A stretch of 64,000 bases of DNA, taken from assembly GCF_006716695.1 (NCBI RefSeq), contig NZ_VFPN01000003.1, positions 1 through 64,000 on the forward strand. The letters run 5' to 3'. Under the pieces are notes generated by a model. That model ran no database searches. It saw nothing but the letters and a program-made list of their open reading frames with translations, and was not told the DNA's origin. This document shows positions 8,473 through 17,009 of the stretch, piece by piece (position 1 is the stretch's first letter; the number at the start of each line of letters is the position of its first letter). The DNA is from Klugiella xanthotipulae (lineage in GTDB: Bacteria; Actinomycetota; Actinomycetes; Actinomycetales; Microbacteriaceae). The position numbers and the translations under genes are program-made.

Positions 8473-8808
8473 ATGACGAGTGTGCAGACAATATCAATCG
8501 ACCCAGAGACGGTGAGTGAGCGTCTCCGGGAGCTCGGGGACGTTGCGGAGCAGCTCTCCGCGGTGCGCCACGGGATCGCGGTGCTCACAATTGGGGGTCC
8601 CGGCGCGGAGATCACCCCCCGCATCACGAGCGCGCTTCGGGCCGCCCGTGAAACGGTCGCCGCGGCAGCAGCGGGCGTGCAATCCCAACTGGCAGATATC
8701 GCGAGCGGCATCGAGGAGACCGTGCGGGAGCTCGGCACGCTCGATGAAGAGAATGCGCGCATCCTGGACGAATTGGCGGCCCAGGTGGAGGCGGGCACCG
8801 CGTGGTAG
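8473..8808 (+). CDS. Small helical T7SS-associated protein (EspC/WXG100-like)
   Basis: 111 residues, almost entirely alpha-helical and acidic with no signal peptide or membrane segment. It starts 'MTSVQTISIDPETVSERLRE', which fits the 'I.VDPE.L...A..L' opening of EspC-type ESX-secreted proteins. A canonical WXG is absent. The Ala-rich centre and C-terminal helix ('EETVRELGTLDEENARILDE') would form a helical hairpin. It is first in the operon and overlaps the mycosin gene by 7 nt. Most likely a secreted partner or chaperone; assignment rests on size, fold type and context. Confidence 0.6.
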   Translation: MTSVQTISIDPETVSERLRELGDVAEQLSAVRHGIAVLTIGGPGAEITPRITSALRAARETVAAAAAGVQSQLADIASGIEETVRELGTLDEENARILDELAAQVEAGTAW

Positions 8809-10118
8809 CGGCGGGTTCCGGGTCCGCACCGGTACTCAGGGGCTGGCTTCGGGCCGTGGCACTGTGCCTCGCGGTTGCCGCGTGTAGCGCGGGGCAGACG
8901 ATGCCAGCCGCCGCCGACGACTCCCGGGCGGGTCTCTGGTACTTCGACGACTTTGGCGTGGCGGACGCGCACCGGGACGGTCACCGTGGGCAGGGCATCC
9001 GGGTGGCGGTGCTCGACTCGCCGATTAACGCGGATGCCCCCGGGTTGGGCGGTGCCGACCTGCGGGTGCACCCCGAAGGCTACTGCGACGAGCCGGATAG
9101 TCCGGGCACTCGGATGTCGGCCGTGAGTACCTCCTCCGTCGCGCAGCACGGCACCACTATGGCGCTGTTGCTCGCGGGGGACGGCACGGTGGGGGCGGGT
9201 ATCGCCGGGGTTGCCCCTGAGGCGACGGTACTTTACTACCCGGTCTCCTATCGATACCCCGATCTGACGGCGTGGGGAGAGGATGACATCCTCTGCTACC
9301 GGGACGGCACCTTGGAGACGGAGAACCTGGCCTACATCGCTGAGGCCCTCGACCAGGCGGTGGCCGATGGCGCCCGCATCATCTCGATCTCGCTTGCCCT
9401 GTACTCGACGCCGGAGGTGATTGCCGCGGTCACCCGTGCGGAGCGGGCCGGAGTCATTGTGGTCGCAGGGTTGGGTAATGAGATTAACGAGGCTGCCGGT
9501 CTGGAATCCCTGAACGGGGTGGTGGTCGTGCAAGCCATGAATTCTGTGGGAGCGCTTCAGGAATCCAACCCCTACGCTGATGAGAGCCCCGATGTCGTCG
9601 GGCCTGGTTTAGATGTGCGGGGGATTGATAGTGATTGGACCTCCCCCGCACTGGGGAGCGGAACCTCGAACGCCACCGCGATTGTGTCCGGGTTTCTCGC
9701 TGTGCTGGCCTCCGCCTACCCGGAAGCCACGGGTAGCCAGCTCATTCAGTCCCTCGTCCGGCATGCGACTCCTGGCGATCCCCCCAGCGGTGCGGTTTCG
9801 GCCGACCGCTGGGGTCACGGGGTGGTGTCACTGACCGGGATGCTGAGCGAAGATCCGGGTCGCTACCCGGAGGTGAACCCACTCATCTCCTTTGCGGAGG
9901 GGGCTAGACCCTCGGCGGCGCAATTGGGGGCTGCGGCGGACAGCTCGGCGACTCCGGAGGCTGCGGCCTTCACCCCCGAGACCACCGATTCTCCCGGGGG
10001 CACCGCTGGCCTCATTCTTGCGGCCGCGGCCGGGGTTGTGGCCGCAGCACTGGTCGGAGGAGCCGCCTACATTCTGATCCGCTATCGACGACGAGGAGGC
10101 ACCCGTGGGGCCCAGTGA
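8802..10118 (+). CDS. mycP: Mycosin-like subtilisin protease (S8, T7SS-associated)
   Basis: 438 residues. Catalytic triad: D72 in 'VAVLDSPIN', H116 in 'AQHGTTMA', S289 in 'GSGTSNATAIVSG', and oxyanion N226 in 'AGLGNE'. The N-terminus is a signal peptide ending in a lipobox-like 'LAVAAC' (Cys28), so it may be lipidated. The C-terminus has one membrane helix (about 402-428) and a basic tail, the topology of mycosins. In mycobacteria MycP is needed for stability of the ESX membrane complex and cleaves substrates. The GTG start overlaps the previous gene. S289 is followed by Asn-Ala-Thr rather than the commoner xAxP. Confidence 0.88.
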   Translation: MVAAGSGSAPVLRGWLRAVALCLAVAACSAGQTMPAAADDSRAGLWYFDDFGVADAHRDGHRGQGIRVAVLDSPINADAPGLGGADLRVHPEGYCDEPDSPGTRMSAVSTSSVAQHGTTMALLLAGDGTVGAGIAGVAPEATVLYYPVSYRYPDLTAWGEDDILCYRDGTLETENLAYIAEALDQAVADGARIISISLALYSTPEVIAAVTRAERAGVIVVAGLGNEINEAAGLESLNGVVVVQAMNSVGALQESNPYADESPDVVGPGLDVRGIDSDWTSPALGSGTSNATAIVSGFLAVLASAYPEATGSQLIQSLVRHATPGDPPSGAVSADRWGHGVVSLTGMLSEDPGRYPEVNPLISFAEGARPSAAQLGAAADSSATPEAAAFTPETTDSPGGTAGLILAAAAGVVAAALVGGAAYILIRYRRRGGTRGAQ

Positions 10119-11472
10119 ACAGAAACTACACGCGGTCGTGGCCGCGGAGCCGTTCCACACGTATGAGGAGTTGCGGCGACTCACCGAGTTGAGTGAGTCC
10201 GTTGAGCTGTGTGCGTCTCGACTGAAACGGGTGGCGAGTGATCCCGGGTGGACCGGAATCTCGGCGCAGCGCGCGGCCGAGAAGTGCGAGCATGATGCCC
10301 GTCGGACTTTTGTGGGGGCAGACAGCATTCGTATTGTGGTCAGCCGCATTAGCGAGGCCAACCGGTCTCTTGAGCGAGCCAAGACCGCGGCGGGGAACCT
10401 GCCGCCCGCCTCGCTTGACGACTCGGAGTTTTCGGTCGCTCGCGGAACGGGGTCGCTCTGGATCCCCGGTGTGGGGAAGACACCCCTGGTTCCCGATTCG
10501 GTGGAAAGCCTCACCGGGGTGGAGGCTCTTCTTGCCATTGCCCGGGAGGCTGAGGCAACGCGGATACTGCGGGTTCTTGACGTTGAGACGGCGGCAGCGG
10601 GGGATCTGATGGTTCGCGCGCTTGAAGGTTTATCTCATCTGGAGGATCGTAAACGGAATACTACGACGGCACGGGTCGTCCTGGGGTCAACGGCTCCGGT
10701 ACACAGCGCAGCCGCGACTCCGGGCGGCGGACAGGCAGGGCGATTGGGCGCTGGTGACGAGGTATCCGCACCTGTCTTACCAGCCCCGCATACTCCCGGC
10801 GCTTCTGGCGTCGGGCCGAGCGTTCAACCGCCCGTGAGAGTGGGCGATAGCCCCGGTCTGCCGGTTGTGGTGGCTCCGCCGGGAGGCCGCGGTATCGTGC
10901 CGCTCCCGGTTGAGTGGGTGCCGTCGGTGGACGGCAGCGGTCCGGGACAGACCGAGACGCCCGGCCATACGGGCCTCCCGGGAACCGGTGGAACCCGAGA
11001 GGGCGGGGTAGGTGGAACTTCGGGGCTGGGAGTCTCCGGAGGTCGAGTAGGTACCGGCGGGGGGATGAGTACGGCTCTGGGTGCCGTTGCCAGCCTCGGC
11101 GGGGGTGCCGTCGCCGGTTCCGCGCTGCGGGGTGGGGCCGCTGGTGTGGCAGCCTTGGGTGGCGGAACATCCGGTGCTGTTTCTGGCGCTTCTGCCGTGA
11201 CGCCACCCACCTCGGGCGGGGGTGCTCGACCCGGTGGCACCATGATGGCCCCACCGCCCGGCAGTCCCGCCTCACTCGCGGAATCACGTCGAAAGAGTCT
11301 CGGCCTGCGCGCCGTACGTCTGGACGACCCGGATGCCGAGCCGCCGTCGCGGCGTGAGAGTTACGGCACGGCTGGCTCGCGGATTCCCGACGATACCCCT
11401 GTTGTTCAGGCACCACCACAACCCACCCCCTCCGAACGCAGAATGCAGAGGTTTTTATCATGGCTGAACTGA
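10105..11472 (+). CDS. T7SS-associated protein with WXG-like N-domain and Gly/Pro-rich tail
   Basis: 455 residues. The N-terminal ~200 residues are helical and contain a WXG-type turn ('DPGWTGISAQRAAEK', about residue 48). The middle (about 210-390) is a low-complexity Gly/Ala/Pro/Val/Thr-rich stretch, and the last ~60 residues are charged ('SRRKSLGLRAVRLDD', 'ERRMQRFLSWLN'). The pattern recalls PPE or EspK-like mycobacterial proteins, but sequence alone does not place it in either family. GTG 10105 has GAGGAGG upstream and overlaps the mycosin stop by 14 nt. Probably a secreted effector or a cytoplasmic chaperone/scaffold. Confidence 0.6.
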   Translation: MGPSEQKLHAVVAAEPFHTYEELRRLTELSESVELCASRLKRVASDPGWTGISAQRAAEKCEHDARRTFVGADSIRIVVSRISEANRSLERAKTAAGNLPPASLDDSEFSVARGTGSLWIPGVGKTPLVPDSVESLTGVEALLAIAREAEATRILRVLDVETAAAGDLMVRALEGLSHLEDRKRNTTTARVVLGSTAPVHSAAATPGGGQAGRLGAGDEVSAPVLPAPHTPGASGVGPSVQPPVRVGDSPGLPVVVAPPGGRGIVPLPVEWVPSVDGSGPGQTETPGHTGLPGTGGTREGGVGGTSGLGVSGGRVGTGGGMSTALGAVASLGGGAVAGSALRGGAAGVAALGGGTSGAVSGASAVTPPTSGGGARPGGTMMAPPPGSPASLAESRRKSLGLRAVRLDDPDAEPPSRRESYGTAGSRIPDDTPVVQAPPQPTPSERRMQRFLSWLN

Positions 11473-11750
11473 CCGTCAACAATGAGGCGCTCGACGCGCT
11501 CTCCCGCGGAATGGCGCGGGCAACCCGTGAGATCCGTGAGATTCTGGCTGCACTGGATGTCGCCGTGTCCACCCTGCGTGCCGAGTGGACGGGAGCCGCC
11601 TCCGACGCCTATGACCGGGCCCAGCGGGACTGGACCTGCGAGTTGGCTGCGATGAACGACACGCTCGAGCGGCTCTCTGATCGGGTGGAGAACGCCAACC
11701 AAAACTACCAGGAGACTGAGCGCTCCAATATCCGCATGTGGAGATCCTGA
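11460..11750 (+). CDS. WXG100 family protein (EsxA/EsxB-like)
   Basis: 96 residues, the standard WXG100 length. Two helices flank 'EWTGAASDAYDRAQRDW', with WTG about residue 43. The C-terminus has 'NYQETERSNIRMW', matching the YxxxD/E secretion-signal pattern of ESX substrates (Y-Q-E-T-E). WXG100 proteins form four-helix dimers and leave the cell through type VII secretion. This is the only clear Esx protein in the cluster, so it may homodimerise or pair with a neighbouring helical protein. It overlaps the preceding gene by 13 nt. Confidence 0.9.
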   Translation: MAELTVNNEALDALSRGMARATREIREILAALDVAVSTLRAEWTGAASDAYDRAQRDWTCELAAMNDTLERLSDRVENANQNYQETERSNIRMWRS

Positions 11751-12484
11751 TGTCGGATGCGCTGGCCCCTGTGCTCGATCAGGCTCGCAACCGGATCGCC
11801 CCCCTCACTGCCCTCAGCCGCCGGATTGCGGCGGATGCGCTACCCGTTGAGGCGACCGCCTGGGGCGAGGATGACACTGGTTGCGCGCGGGTTGAGCTGA
11901 GTTCCACCGGCACTGTCCTGTCTGTGCTGATTACGTCGACGTGGGATCGCTCCGTGCACTGGAGCTCCCTCGGCGATGCCGTTCTCCAGGCCCACTCTCG
12001 TGCGACCCACGTCCTGTGGGCGGTGCGCGAGGAGCGGATCGAGGAGAATGCCGCGGCGGGTCGGGATGAGCTGGTTGCCGAGTCTGCGGAAGCCCATGTC
12101 ATCATCCCGGCGGCACCAGCTTCCTCGGAGGCCCTGTCTGCCTCCCGCTGGGAGATGTACCGGGCTGCGCGGGAGGCGATGAGTGCGTACCGCAGCGGAT
12201 TGTTGCGTGCGGGGGCGGAGCGGCGCACCATCATCGACCCCGGGGAGATCGTCACGGCAACGGCCGTGGGTGGTTCCCTCGCGAGTCTGGAGTATGAGGA
12301 ATATCGAGTCAAATTTGCCGATGTCCAGCAGATTGGTGCGGCGACGTGCCGGGTGATGAATCGTGTGGCCGCGCACGCTGAGGAGGCGGTTGCCTGGACG
12401 CGAAGCGAGGTCCCCGCGATTGCGTCCTGGCTGGAGATGCAGCGCGAAACCGAGACAGATGAAAGCGAGCGATACAATGGCTGA
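11750..12484 (+). CDS. YbaB/EbfC-like T7SS-associated protein
   Basis: 244 residues. The first ~100 residues resemble the YbaB/EbfC fold seen in ESX proteins such as EspL: 'CARVELSSTGTVLSVLI', then 'SLGDAVLQAHSRATHVLW'. The C-terminal half is helical ('YRAAREAMSAYRSGLLRAGA', 'FADVQQIGAATCRVMNRVAA'). ATG 11750 overlaps the stop of the WXG100 gene (TGATG), which favours it over the upstream in-frame ATG at 11738. No signal peptide; probably a cytoplasmic chaperone or regulator. Family assignment is moderate. Confidence 0.55.
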   Translation: MSDALAPVLDQARNRIAPLTALSRRIAADALPVEATAWGEDDTGCARVELSSTGTVLSVLITSTWDRSVHWSSLGDAVLQAHSRATHVLWAVREERIEENAAAGRDELVAESAEAHVIIPAAPASSEALSASRWEMYRAAREAMSAYRSGLLRAGAERRTIIDPGEIVTATAVGGSLASLEYEEYRVKFADVQQIGAATCRVMNRVAAHAEEAVAWTRSEVPAIASWLEMQRETETDESERYNG

Positions 12485-12794
12485 CCTAGATTTTAGCGTT
12501 CTCCTGGAGGACCTCACAAAGGACGGAAATCGCTGGGAGCAGATGGGGGCCGATCTGGCGGGCACCTACCAGAAAGTGCTGACCCTCTGTGCCCTGGGAA
12601 CCCATGTGCTTGACGGGGTCTCGTTTGCTCAGGGGTTCAAAGGCTCCTACGACCAGCACTATCAGGAGTATCTGACCTTCTTTCAGGAGGGGGTAACCTA
12701 TCTCGTCTCCCTGAAACTAAAGCTCGATTCCACACGGGCGGCCTACGAGGCCAGCGATGAGTACCAGCAGTGGCAGGCCGAGACCGGTCACTAG
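12477..12794 (+). CDS. Small helical T7SS-cluster protein of unknown function
   Basis: 105 residues, WXG100-sized and predicted helical-turn-helical, with a turn around 'FAQGFKGSYDQHYQEYL' in place of WXG and many aromatic residues. The C-terminus 'AAYEASDEYQQWQ' carries a YxxxD/E-like motif. ATG 12477 overlaps the previous gene by 8 nt, and the longer reading frame from 12363 lies within that gene and is rejected. It could be the partner of the WXG100 protein, by size and position only. Confidence 0.55.
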   Translation: MADLDFSVLLEDLTKDGNRWEQMGADLAGTYQKVLTLCALGTHVLDGVSFAQGFKGSYDQHYQEYLTFFQEGVTYLVSLKLKLDSTRAAYEASDEYQQWQAETGH

Positions 12795-12816
12795 ACAAGA
12801 GAACAGGGCACTAACG

Positions 12817-13581
12817 ATGAGTGATACAAGTACAATCCAGCTGAGCCCGGAAGACATCGACGAGATGTTTCGTGGGGCCAGGGATATGGTAGGCGACGTG
12901 CAACGCTGCATTGATCGCTTTAACGGCGTCAACCTCGTGGAATTAGGGGCCATGTCGATCACCTTTTCGACGGAAACCATTGCGAACGGGCTCAGGACGC
13001 TGAGTGATGCTGTCGTGGGTATTGTGGACTTCCTCACCCAGTTGCTCTCTCCGGGGAACCCCTGGAAACTGATGGAGATGGCGACAAGCTGGATGACCAT
13101 CGTGGGCGAGGTGAGCGGGCATATTTCTGTCGTGGATCCCCCGGTTGGTTTTGGTGCCGTCGCCTCCTGGGAGGGGTATGTCGGCCACGCCTATCGAGAC
13201 CTTCCCGCGCTGCAGGCGGCAGCCCTGCGGCGACTGAAAGAACGCGCTGAGTCGTTCAGTACTCTGGTGGGTGATCATGCCACTGCTGTCGCTGCTTTTT
13301 GGGGCGGCATCTGTAGCACTGTGCTGATGTCTCAGATCACTCTCGCTCAGAATGCCGCGGAATTTGTCTCGGCGGATCCGTTCAAGTGGCTCGATATCGT
13401 GCCACATATTGCGAAAGTTGTGTCGGACTCCCTGAAAGATCTTGTCGGGCTGGGGGACGTGTATCTGAACCATGTTCTTACGACGGCAGAAATATGGCGC
13501 ACTTTTAGTCTTGACCTGGCGGATCAGGAGGGTACTTTCCAGGGTTCCTGGCCCCAGATTTCTCTGGGGGAGCCCTCGTGA
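12817..13581 (+). CDS. Helical T7SS-cluster protein with central W-E-G motif
   Basis: 254 residues. A 100-residue N-terminal part includes a hydrophobic stretch ('LSDAVVGIVDFLTQLLSP'), then 'ASWEGYVGHAYRDLPALQ' (about residue 108), which matches the WXG turn plus the downstream Tyr/Gln helix of WXG proteins. A long helical region follows ('AAALRRLKERAESFSTLVGD'). It thus looks like a WXG/LXG-type domain embedded in a longer protein. No signal peptide. It is separated from the previous gene by 22 nt, the only non-overlapping joint in the operon, and overlaps the lipoprotein gene by 4 nt. Confidence 0.55.
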   Translation: MSDTSTIQLSPEDIDEMFRGARDMVGDVQRCIDRFNGVNLVELGAMSITFSTETIANGLRTLSDAVVGIVDFLTQLLSPGNPWKLMEMATSWMTIVGEVSGHISVVDPPVGFGAVASWEGYVGHAYRDLPALQAAALRRLKERAESFSTLVGDHATAVAAFWGGICSTVLMSQITLAQNAAEFVSADPFKWLDIVPHIAKVVSDSLKDLVGLGDVYLNHVLTTAEIWRTFSLDLADQEGTFQGSWPQISLGEPS

Positions 13582-14570
13582 GGCTGCGGCACATTGGCCG
13601 GGCAGCGCTTGTACTCGGCCTGGCCGGTCTGCTGAGCGGGGGGGTGAGTGGGTGTCTCGGGAACACCTCTGAGAGCGATGCCGCGGCGGCCGTGACAGAG
13701 TTTTTCGACCGCCTCGGGGAGGGCGATGCCGAGGGGGCCGTCGCCCTCTTTGATGACGAGCTGGTTGATCCGGTGGCCTGTCCTGCGCTGCTGACCAACG
13801 CAGCGTATGAAACGGTTCGTGATCGGCCCGTCAACGTGAGGATTCGCGGGGTGGAGGATGAGGGCTCCGGTTATTTCTCGGTGTCGGTGAGCTACCAGCT
13901 GGGTAAGGGGGGAGACACCGTTTCCGATACCGTGGACGTGGTGCAGAATCGTGAGCATGCTGACCGCTGGGAAATAAACTACCGTTTTATCGGTGAGCAT
14001 TTTGTGACGATCAGCCCGAGGAGTATCTTCCTGGAGGATCGATTGACCGTTCAGGGCGTGTGCTCGTTGACCGCGAGTACCCATGCGTTGGAGGCATTCC
14101 CGGGCACATACACCGTAAAATACACCGATGCGCTCAAGCTGGGTGCGCCCGAATCGTTTGACCTCGCTCTCCGCGCCGAATTCGACTACACCGACCGCTC
14201 CTCCGTGCCCGACCCAGAGCTCTCTGCGGGCGGGCGAGAAGAAATTCTTGGTTTTCTTCAGCGGAGCGCCGAGCAGTGCGTGAGTGATCTCTTGGTGGGC
14301 CCGACGTGCCCGCCGTGGATGGACTGGCAGGAAGACGAACTGCCCCTTTCGGCTGCCCTCATCGGCGACCCCCTGTTGGGGTTGGATTCCCCTAACTACA
14401 GCGATCACCGCTGGGTTGTGGCCGCCAACGGCGAGACGGGAAAAGTTTTTTCCTACACCTACGAGAGTGCGGGCTCCGTGCGTACGAGGGAGGTCTCCGC
14501 GGGCTACTATGGTGCACTTGCCCGCGATGCCGACGGTGAACTCACCTTCGTGGACTGGCTCGCCGACTAA
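13578..14570 (+). CDS. Putative secreted lipoprotein ending the T7SS-like operon
   Basis: 330 residues. A signal peptide with lipobox 'GGVSGC' (Cys about residue 26) predicts lipid anchoring to the outer face of the membrane. Residues 38-140 ('AVTEFFDRLGEGDAEGAVAL') resemble NTF2-like domains of actinobacterial lipoproteins. The rest is unassigned. The GTG start overlaps the previous stop (GTGA). Its genetic coupling to mycosin and WXG proteins suggests a cell-surface role in the same system. Confidence 0.65.
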   Translation: MRLRHIGRAALVLGLAGLLSGGVSGCLGNTSESDAAAAVTEFFDRLGEGDAEGAVALFDDELVDPVACPALLTNAAYETVRDRPVNVRIRGVEDEGSGYFSVSVSYQLGKGGDTVSDTVDVVQNREHADRWEINYRFIGEHFVTISPRSIFLEDRLTVQGVCSLTASTHALEAFPGTYTVKYTDALKLGAPESFDLALRAEFDYTDRSSVPDPELSAGGREEILGFLQRSAEQCVSDLLVGPTCPPWMDWQEDELPLSAALIGDPLLGLDSPNYSDHRWVVAANGETGKVFSYTYESAGSVRTREVSAGYYGALARDADGELTFVDWLAD

Positions 14571-14584
14571 CGTTCCCGTACACG

Positions 14585-14628
14585 ACGGATGCCCGGCTCC
14601 GCACGATTGTGTGGAGCCGGGCATCCGT
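14585..14628. terminator. Terminator between T7SS-like operon and DEAD-box gene
   Basis: A perfect 16-bp inverted repeat (14585-14600 with 14613-14628, 12-nt loop) lies in the 68-nt gap between two converging units. Confidence 0.7.
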
Positions 14629-14638
14629 GAGTGATCGG

Positions 14639-16141
14639 TTACTCTCCGGAACTCTGCGGTGTGGCAGCCGAGGCTGCTCCCTCGGCTCCGGAGTGGTTGC
14701 GACGGCGGCGGCGGCGTGTACGGGGAGCGCCCTCGCCCCCACCCGTAGACTCGCCGCGCGGTGCCTCAGCGGTTGTGGTTGTGTCGATTGCGGCCACCCT
14801 GTCGGTGCTGCGGCGGCGCGAACCGTCCCGTGCAGCACTCTCGCGTCCTGAACTTTCGCGCCCCGAACCGCCGCGTTCGGAGCGCTCGCGCCCCGAACTG
14901 CTCCGTCCGCCGCGTTCGGAGCCGCGGCCCTCGGCGCGCGGTTCCCGTGGCGCGGCCGGCTTCAACCGACCCGTTACGCCCGTCGGAATGTTCAAATCGC
15001 TAAACAGGTGCGGTGATGACGAGTACGTCTCAGTGGGTTCGGGCTGACCAAATTCGAGAGCCTTGTTGATGAGGGCCCACTTGTGCAGGTCATCCCAATC
15101 CACAAAGGTGACGGCGATACCGGTCTTGCCGGCACGACCGGTGCGACCCGCGCGGTGCAGGTACGTCTTGTCGTCGTCCGGGATGGTGTGGTTGATGACG
15201 TGGGTCACATCGTCAACATCGATGCCGCGGGCGGCAACGTCGGTGGCAATGAGGACATCCTTCTTGCCCGCCTTGAACGCGGCCATCGCTCGCTCGCGCT
15301 GGTCCTGGTTGAGGTCGCCGTGCACGGCGGCGGCGTTGAAGCCGCGGTCGTTGAGCTCATCGACCAACTTGGCAGCGGCCCGTTTGGTGCGCGTGAAGAT
15401 GACGGTCTTGCCGCGGCCCTCGGCCATCAGGATGCGGGCAATCACCTCGTCTTTGTCGAGCGAGTGCGCCCGATAGATTAGATGCTCGATATTGGCCTGG
15501 GTGAGGCCCTCGTCCGGGTCGGTGGCGCGGATATGGATGGGCTTGGTCATGAACCGGCGGGCAAGGGCGATAATCGGGCCGGGCATCGTGGCCGAGAACA
15601 GCATGGTGTGACGGTTCTCGGGGGTCTGCGAGAAGAGTCGCTCAATGTCGGAGAGGAAGCCGAGGTCAAGCATCTTGTCGGCCTCATCAAGAACCATTTC
15701 GCGCACATGTGCTAGGGAGAGAAGTCGCTGGCCTGCCAGGTCGAGGAGGCGGCCAGGGGTTCCCACCACAATCTGAGCCCCCGCTTTGAGCTGCTCGATC
15801 TGTCCCTCGTAGGCTTTACCGCCGTAGATGGACACGACGGTTGCCCCGCGGTTCGACGCAGCCAACTCGATGTCTTCAGTCACCTGGACGGCGAGTTCGC
15901 GGGTGGGGACCACGATGAGCGCCTGCACCCCGTGTTCTGGGTTGGCCCCGATGCGCTGGAGGAGCGGAAGGCCAAAGCCTAGAGTCTTACCGGTTCCGGT
16001 CTTGGCCTGGCCGATGATGTCCTGGCCGGTGAGAGCCAGCGGGATGGTCTGCTCCTGGATGGGAAAGGCATCACTAATGCCCTTGGTAGCGAGGGCATCA
16101 ACCATGTCTTGTTCGATGCCGAGCTCGGAGAATGTAGTCAC
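14639..16141 (-). CDS. DEAD-box RNA helicase (RhlE/CsdA-like)
   Basis: 500 residues. All helicase motifs are present: Q motif 'FPIQEQTIPLAL', I 'AKTGTGKT', Ia 'PTRELA', 'GTPGRLLD', II 'LDEADKMLD', III 'FSATMP', V 'ATDVAARGID' and VI 'HRAGRTGRAG'. The last ~120 residues form an Arg/Gly/Ser/Glu-rich disordered RNA-binding tail ('GRGSERGGRSSSGRERSERG'). It remodels RNA duplexes, for example in ribosome assembly. GTG 16141 has a weak AGG upstream. It is divergent from the ferritin-fold gene, as in mycobacteria. Confidence 0.93.
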   Translation of the reverse strand: MTTFSELGIEQDMVDALATKGISDAFPIQEQTIPLALTGQDIIGQAKTGTGKTLGFGLPLLQRIGANPEHGVQALIVVPTRELAVQVTEDIELAASNRGATVVSIYGGKAYEGQIEQLKAGAQIVVGTPGRLLDLAGQRLLSLAHVREMVLDEADKMLDLGFLSDIERLFSQTPENRHTMLFSATMPGPIIALARRFMTKPIHIRATDPDEGLTQANIEHLIYRAHSLDKDEVIARILMAEGRGKTVIFTRTKRAAAKLVDELNDRGFNAAAVHGDLNQDQRERAMAAFKAGKKDVLIATDVAARGIDVDDVTHVINHTIPDDDKTYLHRAGRTGRAGKTGIAVTFVDWDDLHKWALINKALEFGQPEPTETYSSSPHLFSDLNIPTGVTGRLKPAAPREPRAEGRGSERGGRSSSGRERSERGGSGRESSGRESAARDGSRRRSTDRVAAIDTTTTAEAPRGESTGGGEGAPRTRRRRRRNHSGAEGAASAATPQSSGE

Positions 16142-16259
16142 AAAAAGCCTGTTCGATTATGTTTCTGGCTACGCCATCTTGTCATCTCAGGCGTAGGGTG
16201 GTCGCTCCTATTGGCGTACCACATCTTTTACAGTGTAGTTCTATGCATAAAGACTTCGG

Positions 16260-16265
16260 TAAACT
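16260..16265 (+). promoter_or_regulatory. -10 box of leaderless promoter (ferritin-fold gene)
   Basis: TAAACT lies 6 nt before the GTG at 16272, and no convincing ribosome binding site is present. Confidence 0.45.
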
Positions 16266-16271
16266 GGCCAG

Positions 16272-16991
16272 GTGTTTTCTTGGTTTCGCCGGCGGCGCTC
16301 AGCGCCCACAGAGGCGCGTCGTCTGCGGTCCCGTGAGGAATTAAGCGAATCGGCCAAGGTCGACCTTGCCGAGTTGGCACCGGGCGTCATCCCGTATCTG
16401 GGGCTTGTCGCCTACCTGGAGCTTGAGGTCTACCAGGCCACCTCCCGCGCCGCGGCCGATGCCCCCGATCTTGTGGCCAAAGAGATCCTCAGCAATGCCG
16501 CGGGTATGGCGTTGAATAAGCACCAGGAGTTCGCCGCCGAGATTCGTCGTCGGCACCGGGAACCGGCCGTCGTAATGCAGCCCTATGCCGCGGCGATTGA
16601 CCGTTTTGTTGATCGCGTCACCCCGGCTAACTGGAACGAGTTGCTGCTGCTGGTCTACCTGTGTGGTGGACTCTTTGACGACTTCTTCTCGCAGCTGGCT
16701 CGCGGGGTCACGGATCCTTTCGGCGATACGGCGGCGGAGATCCTCAGTGGGGAGTCCGGACGGGCAGGGGTGGCCACCCTGCTGGAGCGTGCCATTCGGG
16801 AAAATCCTCGCACGGGTGATCGTTTGGCGCTGTGGGGTCGCCGTCTGGTGGGGGATTCGCTGCTCGTCGCCCGGGCATCCCTCGTTCTGAGCGATAACGA
16901 GGTCAACGACGAGAAGAAGATTGAGCCGGTCTTCACCGAGTTAATCTCGACCCACATCAAGCGTATGGACGGTTTGGGCCTCACCGCCTAG
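16272..16991 (+). CDS. Ferritin-like fold protein (MiaE-like hydroxylase family)
   Basis: 239 residues, helical. It has the actinobacterial pattern of the MiaE-like ferritin-fold family: 'GVIPYLGLVAYLELEVYQ', 'HQEFAAEIRRRHREPAVVM', 'LLLVYLCGGLFDDFF', 'LALWGRRLVGDSLLVAR' and 'HIKRMDGLGLTA'. True MiaE hydroxylates a modified tRNA adenosine with a diiron centre. I cannot confirm all diiron ligands, so activity is uncertain. A basic N-terminal tail (FSWFRRRRS) precedes the domain. It sits beside the DEAD-box gene, a conserved pairing in actinobacteria. Confidence 0.8.
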   Translation: MFSWFRRRRSAPTEARRLRSREELSESAKVDLAELAPGVIPYLGLVAYLELEVYQATSRAAADAPDLVAKEILSNAAGMALNKHQEFAAEIRRRHREPAVVMQPYAAAIDRFVDRVTPANWNELLLLVYLCGGLFDDFFSQLARGVTDPFGDTAAEILSGESGRAGVATLLERAIRENPRTGDRLALWGRRLVGDSLLVARASLVLSDNEVNDEKKIEPVFTELISTHIKRMDGLGLTA

Positions 16992-17009
16992 ACGGTCTAC
17001 ACGGTGGTG

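Noticed and set aside
8473-14570. Complete ESX/type VII secretion system
   Set aside because: No EccB, EccC, EccD or EccE frame is visible in or next to the cluster, so only an accessory set can be claimed.
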